Notes under the pieces: generated by a model | What the model was told of the DNA's origin: nothing | The model's database searches: none | What the model saw: the letters and a program-made list of their open reading frames with translations, nothing else | Program-made: the position numbers and the translations under genes | Shown: positions 10,771-23,271 of the stretch, piece after piece | Position numbering within the stretch: position 1 is the stretch's first letter | Layout: every line of letters starts with the position of its first letter | DNA from: Takashimella koratensis | Lineage: Eukaryota > Basidiomycota > Tremellomycetes > Trichosporonales > Tetragoniomycetaceae | Length of the DNA stretch: 64,000 nt | Assembly (NCBI GenBank): GCA_003116875.1 | Contig: BCKT01000014.1 | Span: forward strand, 194,149 to 258,148 | Direction of reading: 5' to 3'

Positions 10771-10850
10771 GTGGGGCGCATAGCAGAAGGCGTCCGTGAA
10801 AGGGTCGACTGACCACGACCGACAGACAAAGGATATGCCACACTGACGAC
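10771..10850. promoter_or_regulatory. Upstream block shared by loci C and D (copy C)
   Basis: It lies 77-156 nt upstream of the locus C start. It aligns with 12189-12271 upstream of locus D through GAAGGCG, CGACNGACAAAGG and ACTGACGA segments in the same order. It is probably the conserved promoter or leader. Confidence 0.5.
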
Positions 10851-11031
10851 CTTGGGATTGATCATATCCACTGGCGCAGTACAGACAACCTGTCCAAAAT
10901 GTATGGCACAGTCACAGTATATACGGAGTAAAACAGCAAATTTGATCCTCCCGTCCCATTGTCAACACCATTCAAACTCGTGCCCTTTCCAGATCTCTTC
11001 GGTCTTTCCATTTTTGAGCGGGCCGAGATCT

Positions 11032-12120
11032 TCACTCGCGGTTGCCGAGAAGGAAATCGATAGACATGGCGGACAGATCACGAAAAGATTTGGATTCAGT
11101 CGGTCTAGGTCCAACAGGGGAAAGGGAGGACGAGGAAGCGGGAAGAGCGGACATTTCGATGTCGTTCTCGAGGTTCTCGTCGCCGTCGTCCTCGATTTCT
11201 TCCACCACTGTACCAGTTTGGGAGGCAGACTGCGGCGATGAAAAGTGGTGGAGCTGGGCTGAAGAAGATGGGGGCGCGACTGAAAGACGATCGACGGAAC
11301 GTTCGAAGATCGAAGATGCCGGATGGTTTCGCTCCTCCTCGAAAGTCGTGGGCTGAGGAACTGCAAGGGCAGGGGGCCCGGGCACATTCAAGAACCGAAT
11401 ACGGTCGATAGAGAGGTTCAAAGTGGAACCAGAGGGTACGAATGACTTCATCCGATTCAGGAGGAGGAAAGGTGGAGCGGATTGTAGACGAGGTTGCAAA
11501 ATTGTGAAGCAGGTGATGCGAATTCTTCTCCCATCCTCAAAGCTGTAGTCTTGAGGCTGCGCTGTTTCTGTTGACCTGGCAAGGTCAGTGGCACTGGCAG
11601 CTGGTCGAAAGGACCAACGGCAAGTGACGTCTCTCACCTCACTGGACGCAAACAGCCGCTGTCGATCGGCCTCGATGACTCTGCGTCGCCTTCTCAGGGG
11701 GACGACACGGGATTGGGCAAATGGGCTCTGTCCAATGACAGGCCGAAGAGTGGTGGGTTGAGAGTCGTTCAGCAGGGTCACTGTTCCTCGGAGTTGCTCC
11801 TCAGATACCCAGACGTTGTGAGTGATTTTGATCGCTTGGTAGTAATTGTATCGAGTACCGGCCATAGCGAAGAGTTGGGAAGAAATCTCGGAAGATCGCT
11901 TATGGTGACCCGTTTTTTCTTCGCTGAGGATGAACTCGAACGTGTCGCGGTTCAGATACTCTCGAATGCCCGGGTCAAGAGCGGCTCTTCCAAGCCATGT
12001 CAGGTCATCGAAGCCGACTTCCGAGGGCTTGGATCGTGTCGCATCCTTGGATCGGCGTGGCTTTCGTTGCCGCAACGCAGGCTGCGGTGTCGAGTGTGGG
12101 TGGATCGACGAGTCTGGCAT
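11032..12120 (-). CDS. Tandem-family locus D: intact single-unit protein
   Basis: A 362-residue uninterrupted frame and the cleanest family member. The N-terminal ~40 residues are basic (RQRKPRRSKDATRSKPSE). Residues ~40-215 hold the shared domain: FDDLTWLGRAALDPGIREYL, then alternating short strands (TFEFIL, NYYQAIKIT, GTVTLLND, VRDVTCRWSF, RRIRITCFTILQP), which suggests a beta-rich fold. The tail is acidic and Ser-rich (VVEEIEDDGDENLENDIEM). It ends SAMSIDFLLGNRE, a motif also ending units A2 and B2. There is no signal peptide or membrane segment. I do not recognise the family; a lineage-specific cytosolic or nuclear protein is an inference. Confidence 0.7.
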   Translation of the reverse strand: MPDSSIHPHSTPQPALRQRKPRRSKDATRSKPSEVGFDDLTWLGRAALDPGIREYLNRDTFEFILSEEKTGHHKRSSEISSQLFAMAGTRYNYYQAIKITHNVWVSEEQLRGTVTLLNDSQPTTLRPVIGQSPFAQSRVVPLRRRRRVIEADRQRLFASSEVRDVTCRWSFRPAASATDLARSTETAQPQDYSFEDGRRIRITCFTILQPRLQSAPPFLLLNRMKSFVPSGSTLNLSIDRIRFLNVPGPPALAVPQPTTFEEERNHPASSIFERSVDRLSVAPPSSSAQLHHFSSPQSASQTGTVVEEIEDDGDENLENDIEMSALPASSSSLSPVGPRPTESKSFRDLSAMSIDFLLGNRE

Positions 12121-12188
12121 GAGAGTGTGTCAAATTACAAAATGAACGGTGGCGATACACCGGGGATATTGTGTGAGCTTGACTTGGG

Positions 12189-12271
12189 TGGGGAGCACAG
12201 CCGAAGGCGACTGAGAAGAAAGGGGAGATCGTCGACGGCCGACGGACAAAGGGCGCGCTTGCAGGACTGAC
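12189..12271. promoter_or_regulatory. Upstream block shared by loci C and D (copy D)
   Basis: It lies 69-151 nt upstream of the locus D start and matches the block at 10771-10850 in order and spacing. Confidence 0.5.
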
Positions 12272-12476
12272 GAAGTGGCGGGTGGCACTCTCGCCCTGCC
12301 CTCGAGAACGAGACTACGGGCTCCAGTCCTCGTGCATACTTGCAGCGTCAGAGTCAGTGCTGTCAAATGATAACCAAAGTCCAAGTAATCAGATCGATGA
12401 GATGCATCTCTGCGAGAGGTAAGTTCTAGTACAGCTATATCCATGAAAGTACGAGTCCGGGTCCAAACGATCCCAA

Positions 12477-13652
12477 CTATTTGGTGTGATGGATCCGCAA
12501 GCGGCCAGGGACGTGGACGTAGTTGTTGGCTAAGGACAAGGGTCAGTACGCGCTCGATATTCCGAATCAACGATATTGCGGGTATTTACTTATTGAGGGC
12601 AAACAAGGAAGAGGAGGAAGAAGGGAGTGAGGAAAGTTGATCAGGTAAAGACTTACCGTAGTTCTTTGGAGGGATTCGGATGGCGGGGGTGTGCTGGACT
12701 TGGTAGTCCCAGCCCTGGCGCTCGGCCTGTGCACTGGGTCAGTACGTTGTGCTTGACAGGTCTCTGCCAGCGCCCGGCTGTGCCTTTCGTCCTCAACCAT
12801 CCCTCCAATTTATTCTCTATTCTTTCCCGTCCTTTGCTTTCCAATTCTTCTCCCTCCATCCCTCTCCTCTCAACGACAACATCGCGCTTCATATCCCTCC
12901 ACACCTCTTCCTCTTCCTCTGCCGGCGCCCCCGCAGTTCAGCCCACTTACGAAAGCAATAGCATCCTCTTTCGTCCTAAACATCAACTGAGTCCCCTGAA
13001 CGTAATCCGCACTTGACGCCCAACCCATCAGAGGGTTCTCCCATCGGCCCGCACCCTGAAGAACGTCCCAGTCGATTCGCCAAACTTTTGTCTTGCCCTT
13101 TGCAGATTGCATGGTGTTCTTGGTGGGTTTGTAGATCCGGACGGGTCGGTAACGGAGCTCAGCTGAGAGCACGAGCGCGCAGCCCGAGTGCAAAGGTAAG
13201 TGCGAGCGAAGGAGCACAGAAAACATATCGTGTAGCGATCACGAGCGTAGATTCGGATACAAGGGAGACGACCAGATCGATTGAGAAGAAACGAATGAGG
13301 CCGTGGTTAATATTGAACAACATCGAATCGCAAATCCCAACAACCGAACCAAACCCGTTCGCAATGCTTCCCATCCTCACCCCCACTCCACCGCATATGA
13401 TTCCACCACCACTAGCTACACCACCGCCACCACCTTCTCATCCAACTCACCAGGCGCATCGGAGACCACGTCGGCCGCAATTTCCTCTGGAGTCTCATGA
13501 ACAGTCGCCGGTCCCTCTGCGACATGGGCGACCACGCTCCCTGGCGCGACGTGGGCGGTGGAGGTGCGTTGTGCGCGCGAGGCCGAGGTCGCGATCCCAC
13601 GGGCGAGGAAGGTCGTGCGTCGGAGGGAAGGGAGGAGGGTGGTGAGAGACAT
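12477..13652 (-). CDS. NDUFS4: NADH:ubiquinone oxidoreductase 18-21 kDa Fe-S subunit (NDUFS4)
   Basis: Accessory subunit of respiratory complex I in the mitochondrial inner membrane. Four exons (13652-13451, 13162-12951, 12726-12657, 12529-12477) join to 178 residues in phase. Residues 1-~25 (MSLTTLLPSLRRTTFLARG) form an Arg-rich mitochondrial presequence. The conserved core follows: RPVRIYKPTKNTMQSAKGK, WRIDWDVLQGAGRWENPLMGW, and RTKEDAIAF followed by AERQGWDYQVQ. The protein ends NYVHVPGRLRIHHTK. The length fits the family. It sits between the tandem family and CDK8 on the same strand, with no functional link suggested. Confidence 0.95.
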
Positions 13653-14052
13653 GGTTGAAGCTGGGTTGGGTGGTGGTGGTGGAGTGGGAGGTAGGTGGAG
13701 AGGGTGGGTCAAGGTGAATCGGGATACAGCGGATAGGCTGGGCAAGTGCCACACTCGCGGACATTTCGGAGATACAACCTGGCTGGCGGTGGCCACACAT
13801 CCATCCATGAACAACAACCCGTCCGAGGCGATACATACAGTACACAGTCGAGACCGAGACCAAGGTCAAAAGGTCAATGCAATGCTACAACATGAAGACT
13901 AAGCCGCACTTGCCAGATCCAAAAAGGCTTGGGCAAGGTGAGACCGGAAGAGACCAACCCCGAATTCAAATACAATCTTCAAAGTCAAAAAAAGGCTCAG
14001 AAATATCTAACCTCACAGCCGTGGCAGATTCGACCGACACACTCGCAGGTGA
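13653..14052. other. Spacer between NDUFS4 promoter and CDK8 3' end
   Basis: Both flanking genes are on the minus strand. It holds the NDUFS4 upstream region and the CDK8 3' end. No other feature is seen. Confidence 0.5.
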
Positions 14053-16093
14053 TTATCTAAGCTTGGCACGCTTGGCGGCTTGGGCTAAGGTACCGGTCGC
14101 AGGGCGGAAGTTGCTACTTGAAGGAAGGCGAGAGGCGACGCCGCCGATCGTTGGTGGTAATCTAGAACAGAGTCAGCGTAAACGTTAGAACTTCAACTTT
14201 AGATGGTGTAGCTTGGAGTAGCACTCACGAGCCCATTTTGGCGTCACCGTTGTCTTCGTGTGTCACCCTTCTCACAGGATATGTGACGTTGCTGCCTTCA
14301 AACACGCTCCTAAAACAGAGATGGTCACACCATTTGTCAGTCTAGTCTAATTGGCGATTTCGTATCCACCGAAGATCCCAACTCACTTTGACGCCACCCC
14401 GCCTTCCTCCTGGAACCACGGATGAGCGAGGGTTTGGCGCGCGGTGATCCGTTTCGCAGGGTCCCATTGGAACAACCGCGTGAGGAGGTCGTACCCTTGC
14501 GCCGACCCGGATCGGCTCGAGTACCATGTACCCAGTGGGTTCGGGGTCGGGTATGGTCCAGAGGTCATGTATGTTTTGTATTCTGGCATGTGGACGATCC
14601 CAGGCCAATGCTCGGCTATATCCGGGACATATCAGAACAAGATTTTGACGTGTAGTTGACGAGAGGCGTTTGTAAATGTTCCGTGGAGCGACGGAGAGCA
14701 AGACTCACGCTTCACAGGGCCGAGGACTTCGCAGATTTTACCCATCTGGTCCCGCTGGAACGGTAGCGTCTTCTTACTATCGAGCTTGGCTTCCTCGCCC
14801 TTGAAAATCGGTCTCAAAGACAACAGCTCTGCGTAGATACATCCTACGGCCCAAAGGTCTGGCCCCATCGTCAGCGATTCGCTCCTTGGGAGTTCAACCC
14901 AGTCGACCTGAACTTCCACTCACCGACAGCGGCTGTGTAGTGTTTTGCGCCCAAGATAAGCTCCGGGGCTCGGTACCAAATCGTCACTACGACCTTGTCG
15001 CCACCGAACAGACCCGACTGCGCGAGAGGCTTGTGCCATAGCCTCGCAAGGCCCAAATCGCCAATCTTTACCACGCCTTCGGATGTGACAAGAATATTGG
15101 CGGGTTTCAAGTCGCGGTGCAGGACAAAAGACGAGTGGAGGAAGTGAAGACCGCAGAGGAGCTGGTGGAGGAGTCGGCGGAGGGTCGATGCGGGGATGGG
15201 CGAGCGCACGGACTGGGCGTGATGGTGGATGATTTGCTAAGAGCGGATGAGAGGGGGAACATACGAGGGGATGAACTGGAGGAGGGGATGTAGACAAAGA
15301 GGCTTACAAGAAAGTCGTGCTCTGCGTACTCGAATACCATGTAGATGGCCTTTTCCTCAAGGATGACCTCTCGTAATGCGACCAGATTCCGATGATGCAG
15401 CTCGCGATTCAACTGTTTAACGGTACCACCTCAAGTCAGCATTGACCCTTGCAGATGAAACTGCACCCTCTCTCCCTTTTGCTTCATCATCCTTGTTCTT
15501 TGTGCACTCTCGGCCATTCCGTACTTACCATGATCTCTCTTGCCCCACTCTGACTGATCCCAGCGTACGTCTGCTGATCGCCCTCTTTATCCGGTTTGAA
15601 CTTCTTAATCGCGAATACATCACCCTCCTTCGCGGGGAGGTCGCCTGGCCGCATACACAGTTCAGGGTTGAGTAAAGGCTCGGAGTCTGTCCCGCCTGGA
15701 GAAGCGGCGGAGGTGGGGCTGGGTTTGGAGGTTGACAAGGCAGCCCGGGCGGAAGGAGCGAGTGCTTTGGTGGCTTTGGGAGGTGGGAGGAGGACAGCTT
15801 TGTAGACTCGACCGTAGGTTCCTGTGGGTGTCGGTTAGAGAATGAACATGATTATAGGTAGAATGAAAGGTAATGATGGTGATTAGAAGAATGTATGACT
15901 CACCAGAAGAGATGAAACCAAGGATCTTGTACGACATGAGGACGCTGTCAGGAGAGGCAAAGGTAATATCAGCAGACATACCCCTCTGTGCAACCTCGCA
16001 GCTGCTCGGCACTCACGTCCTTCGCTCCCTATCCCGCTTTGCGCGGTAGAGGTGCATGGGATCGACCATGCCGTTGATACCTACTGCCGCCAT
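14053..16093 (-). CDS. SSN3: Mediator cyclin-dependent kinase CDK8/SSN3
   Basis: Kinase of the Mediator CDK8 module, which pairs with cyclin C and regulates RNA polymerase II transcription in the nucleus. Nine exons give 465 residues in phase. It starts [21 protein letters not shown]. The Gly-rich loop is [12 protein letters not shown]. An insert of ~45 residues rich in Ser, Ala and Pro follows, then FAIKKF with the ATP-binding Lys. [16 protein letters not shown] corresponds to the SMSACRE-type helix. HRDLKPANI is the catalytic loop, DLGLARL the activation segment start, and [37 protein letters not shown] and [18 protein letters not shown] follow. The C-terminus TIGGVASR...AAKRAKLR matches fungal SSN3 tails. 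It is divergent from the aspartate aminotransferase gene. Confidence 0.95.
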
Positions 16094-16505
16094 GGCGCTG
16101 GCTAGCTGGTGGGTGGACAGGCGACTGAGTTGATGTCGGGTGGAGGCAGGATAGAAGTCTCGATTGCAGATTGCAGATTGCAGATAGTGATGGACATTCC
16201 TAATGCCGTGTTATTACGTGGCATTAGCGTTGATTAGAAACGGACCCTAAACCGGCGAGTATCAGTGCACGGTGGACCGGAACGATTGCCCGAATGTCCG
16301 GACTACCGGGTTTAACCGCACACACAGACCCCGAGCTAAGGCGACGACCACACACACACACACACACACACACACCCCGACCACCGTCCCGGACATTCTA
16401 GTCTCCTTTCGATTCACCCCTTCTCCTCTCACTCTCCTCCTCCTCCTCCTCACCACTCATCCACCCACAGACGCCTCACCACACCCACATCCCCTCTCCC
16501 ACACC
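16094..16505. promoter_or_regulatory. Divergent promoter region of SSN3 and aspartate aminotransferase
   Basis: A 412-nt spacer between two start codons. It contains three copies of a TTGCAGA heptamer near 16164-16185 and a (CA)n tract at about 16349-16375. A CT-rich stretch precedes the downstream ATG. Confidence 0.6.
16349..16375. repeat. (CA)n microsatellite
   Basis: About 13 CA dinucleotides, placed 130-157 nt upstream of the aspartate aminotransferase start, probably in its leader or promoter. Confidence 0.9.
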
Positions 16506-18682
<2,177 letters not shown>

Positions 18683-19197
18683 GCGGTGTCTACCAACGAG
18701 GGGTGATTGGTTAGTGACGGGGAGTAAAAACAATCATATTGATTATCACGGGAACACATTGGTTTCTTGAAGGGAATGAGAAGGGGCAACAAAGAGTTCA
18801 AGAAAAGCAAAGATGGAATTAAATATGCTGGCATAGATACAAGTCGATGTTTTGCATGGGAACTGCGTATGATGGGATGGATATGAATCGTGATTCTTGG
18901 ACTCTACGGGCTCGGCAGAGTGGTCACATGCGTGACTAGAGGTTGAGGCAAAGTCTTGACCGTCGTTGTGTGTTGAATCTGCCAGACCTGGTCTGGGTGA
19001 TTTGGGCGAGTTGGTCCTTGATGGATCCTTCGGGCAAAGGAGAGAAATATTACCCGCCCTCGTTCGTCATTTCACCTCTCTTTCACCTTTCACCTTTCCC
19101 TCCCACTCAGCCGTCGCTTCATCGACTCTCCACTTCCCATCCACCTCGAGCTATTTGTACGATTACCAGCGCAGGTTACAAAGTCCACGGCGACAGG
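18683..19197. other. Spacer between aspartate aminotransferase and PEX14
   Basis: It holds the aminotransferase 3' end and a CT-rich promoter segment of PEX14 (19070-19150). No further gene is seen. Confidence 0.5.
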
Positions 19198-20780
19198 ATG
19201 GAACACCTCCCTTCTTCTCGACAAGAGTTAATCCATAATGCCGTCTTGTTCCTCAACGATTCCAAAGTACGTTCCCGTCTTTCTCTTCCCACACCTCATC
19301 CTATCCATCCCTCTCGCCTTCTGCCTTCTACAATCTCCCATCTGTCAACTCCTTCCCCTCTGTACCACGCCTTTCATACTACATATCTCCACCCACTGAC
19401 ACTATGACCAGGTCCAATCCTCATCTCTCACTTCGCGCATCGAATTCCTCCAATCCAAGGGTTTGACCGAGCCCGAGATCGAGATCGCGTTGCAACAAGC
19501 CCGTTCTACGTCGACTTCTCCCAACGCGGGATTTGACAGTGCAGGTGCAGGTGCAGGTGGAGCGGGGCCAAGTAGGCCGCCGCCGCCAGCTCCACAGGGG
19601 GGGTATTATCCTGGAGGGAACGGGGGGAGTGGAGGGTACACGCGGTATGCGCCGGCTCCCCCCGAAGTGCCGAGACGAGACTGGAGGGATTTGTTCGTGA
19701 GTGATGTGGTCTGGTGATACCAAGATGGCACAAATCGCCTCAACGTCCTATATGGAGCAGAAGTTAGGCGCAGTGCTGATGTCTACCAGATCATGGCTGT
19801 CGTCTCGGGTGGAGTCGTCTACGGCCTCTCCGTTCTTGCACGAGTAAGTCTGCTATCCTTTCATCGCTACCACCCCTCCTTCCCTTCCCTCCGCATCAGA
19901 ATTAATTCTTCCTTCCCTTCACATTGGGTTTTAGAAATACCTCCTGCCGCATCTCCAGCCACCCGCTAGTACAGCCTTCCAATCGACCTCTTCCGACTTG
20001 TCCGAGCAATACGACGAAGCCTCGCGTCTCCTAGCCTCGCTGCAAGACCGGACCGACACGCTGGTCTCGACAGTCGAAGAGGAACACGAGAGGGTAGCTG
20101 CAGCGGTAGAGGAGGTCGAAGAGGCGGTCAAGGTGGTCAAAGATGGGGAAGAGAGGTGGAGGGAGGAAATGAGAGATATAAGGGCAGAAGTGGAGAGCGT
20201 TAGAGAACTTGTACCAAGGGTGAGTGAGATACGAAGTTACTTAAACGGTCTAAGGGATCGTGAATCGAAGAGACGCGTCGGGAGGTGGAATGTCTCCATC
20301 TCGTGTGGAGCGTGGAGCGTTCAGAAGGTAGATTTAGTTGCTGACATGATCCTCTATCTTCTCCATTCTCAGTTGATCGAAAAACACGCTCAGTCTCAAA
20401 CAGCTGCGCTTGCCGAACTCCAATCCGAGCTCCGATCACTCAAGACCCTTCTCGTATCTCGTCAAGGTCTCTCTGGAACATCCAACACTGACGCGCACTC
20501 CATCTCTGGTGGCGCTGGGACGAACGGGTCTGGTGTACTCGGCTCGTCGTCGCCTACTCAGACCCAGCTGGCGGCGAACGCGTTGCTTGCGCCTAAAGGA
20601 AGAGGAATTCCGGCGTGGCAGATGCCGACGATCTCAGCGGGGTCGGTAGGGTCGGTAGGGTCGGTAGGGTCGAGTAGGCCAGCTTCGAGAGCTGGGGCAG
20701 AGGAAGCGGGAGGTGAGAACGGACATGCAGCGAATGGGGCCGGCAATGGGACGGATGAACAGCAGACTGAGGAACGGTAG
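19198..20780 (+). CDS. PEX14: Peroxisomal docking protein PEX14
   Basis: Peroxisomal membrane protein that docks the PEX5 cargo receptor during matrix protein import. Five exons give 366 residues in phase. The N-terminal PEX5-binding domain is clear (RQELIHNAVLFLNDSKV, then SRIEFLQSKGLTEPEIEIAL). A Gly/Pro-rich linker follows, with RRDWRDLFIMAVVSGGV leading into a hydrophobic segment (VVYGLSVLA). A coiled coil comes next (ERVAAAVEEVEEAVKVV...). A low-complexity tail contains GSVGSVGSVGS, from a tandem DNA repeat near 20640-20672. The ATG at 19198 is chosen because it directly precedes the conserved domain. Confidence 0.93.
20640..20672. repeat. Tandem GTCGGTAGG repeat in PEX14
   Basis: Three near-perfect copies of a 9-nt unit that encode repeated GSV in the PEX14 tail. 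They likely arose by slippage in a low-complexity region. Confidence 0.8.
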
Positions 20781-23271
20781 TGGATACCGGTGAAGACTTG
20801 GTGATTGTGACTAGTCACGAGGCGATGCAAAGGGAGAATGAAAGCATGATCCATCCGTTCATGATTCGTGCTGGGAATAGGATTGGGTCGTGTGCTGTGT
20901 ATAACCATGAAATGCGATCGGTTTATGGCAGGTGCATATGTTACACGTCGTCCTGGGTGTCTAATTGTTATGCACACGCGAGGTTATTTTCGGAACTGGC
21001 CAGTGAAAGTTGACACCTCAAGATCCCTGGGTTCGCGTGTGAGGGTGGAAGTATGTAGTACCGCACGCGCGGCACTGGACGATCGAGATCGAGGTGAATG
21101 ATCATGATTAGAACTCGTCAACACATCGGCGCGGCGAAACGACCGGTGCCTCTGTTTGTGCATGACTCGGGGGTCAGATCAGGTGGTACACTGTAACGCA
21201 GGTATTATCGGTGGGTGTACAACACACTGGTAGATGTTGAGTGCGTGCTCAGGAATAACGGATGTGAATGACGGGCGGATTGTGCTATGCGAGTATAGGA
21301 TATGTGCTGTAGTAGCGCGATTACTCCGGCCCGTGGGATGGACATCTTCGAGGCGACGCTGGACCTTGGCCGATGCTCAGGACATGATGCAGTTGCTCCC
21401 TTCACCGAGGTGATTGCCCCTGTCGAACTCGTCTTGTCTGCATCGCCTCGACGCCTTGACCAGGGCTTGAGGGCTTGACCAAGGGTAAGCAGAGGAGGAC
21501 ATTGAACTCATACCGCGGCGTTCAACAACCGACTATCTGAGATCCCGCGATCCCATGACGTTGATGAAACAACAGACTAAACATGACATGTGCCACGCTA
21601 CATATCCCATCCTGCGTGCTGAGGTGAGGCCTTTCTGCGCCGTTTTCTATATCCTTTGACTAGTTGGCTAATAAAAGGTCTCACCTTGACGAGGGTGAAA
21701 AGTGAGGTAAATAAAGGCGGTGCTCGCTCGGACTTGCACGGACCATTGGGTGGGCTCGTCTTGTACGTATGGGTTCTATAAAAAAAAAAAATCGTAATGA
21801 AAGGATGCAAAGGGTGGGATAACACCGAGATGCAGGGTAGGCACAGTAGGTGAGCAGTGAGCAGCGAGCAGTGACCCCGTCGTTTCGTGTATCCTTGGAA
21901 GGGAGGAGGGACGGAGCACGGGAGTGGGTGTACCCAGGGTTTCATAATCGTTAGTCAGGGGAAGGCAGGGGATACTTAACTGCGCTTCCCGGCCGAGAGC
22001 GAAAAAAAGAGGCCGCAGCGACGATACGGACAAGGCGCGCATCGATACTGTAAACAGCCATCGAGAGTAGAGGCTGGGACCGTAACATGCATGCATTAAG
22101 CTGCCGCGCGTTGGGAAGAGGCGACAAGCTGTGAGGTTTATTTGGGAGAGCAGGAAGGCGCAGCAGGCAGTATCGGGAATAGATAGGTCTTGACGGGAAG
22201 ACAGGAAGACAAGGTAGGCAGCGGGCGGTGGGGGTAAATGAGCGCAGGACGACGAGGCAAAATAAGGATTTTTTCGACAGAACGCCGCTGACCCTAAAAC
22301 CTGACGCTGTTGCTGACTCCTCTGTTCCTCTCTCACTCTCCCTCCCATTCTCTCCTGCTGTCCATATCTGACTCTGCCTCCGATCCCTGACCGTTCCTCC
22401 GGTCCCTCGCTGCCCACTCCCTCCTCCCCTCCCAACCGACGTCGGCTCTGTTCCTCATACGCTCATACTGTACGTCTGTTGGCTCACATTTGGCACATTC
22501 GTTTTTTTCTCCTTACCTGCCAACCTACCTACCGACTCTACGCAACACACGGTCCCTTCCCGTATCTTTCGTTTCAACACTGCATCGCCCATCATCATCA
22601 AATCCTTGTAGCATAATCGTGGTGGCTCTGGGCGCAAGATCATCGCAAAGGACCCTCCTTCTCTCATCTCGTGAATCTTCGGGTCCATCGTAATCCGATC
22701 GGGACGGGTCGCACCACTATCGCAGGGACTTTCTTGGCTTGTCTTACTTTGATTTTTGGGTCGCTCTTTCCTTTCTCGTGGTCGGACAATCCATCACATC
22801 GACCCATCCACCTCTTCCTTCCCTTTGCTCGCATCGCACAAGGACGCTTTCATTGATTGCTTGTCGACAAAGCTTGAACCCGCTCTCCGCCAACTACGCC
22901 CGCGCCCGCCTCGCTCTCCGACATCCACGGCAAGTGCTCGAGGCACAGCTTGGTTTTCAGCGAAAAGTAAACAAGCGCTTGGGAGTTGCTTGGCACCCGG
23001 TTGCTTGCTCATCGACATCGTTTCCCCATCCATCTCGTACGTCCCCTTATTAGCACATCAGCTGCGCACCCCGCATCCCCACTCGTAAAGCGGGGGATTG
23101 CATCCAACACCACACTCTACCGCGTTGGCTAACTTTGTCACTTTGGTTTATTTTCACCAAACCCGCAGCCGCCGCACACACCTCTCTCTTTCTCTTCGTT
23201 CATTTCCATCTCTCACATTCACTCATCGCAACTCTCACCTCCCAACCCCCCACCCATCCGGTCGAGGCAAG
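20781..23271. other. 2.5 kb spacer without a recognisable gene
   Basis: The largest frame is on the minus strand at 21776-22435. It is basic and low in complexity and matches nothing I know. The right part (22300-23271) is strongly CT-rich and is probably the promoter and long leader of the GMC oxidoreductase. An A-run lies at about 21780-21790. Confidence 0.5.

Noticed and set aside
16349..16375. (CA)n tract as a functional Z-DNA or regulatory element
   Set aside because: An ordinary microsatellite explains it; nothing else in the sequence supports a special role.
21776..22435. 219-residue minus-strand frame
   Set aside because: Low-complexity, mixed hydrophobic and basic composition with no recognisable motif. 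It lies in the CT-rich upstream region of the GMC gene.
23098..23271. In-frame upstream ATG extending the GMC oxidoreductase by 58 residues
   Set aside because: The extension would bury the clear signal peptide that starts at 23272.
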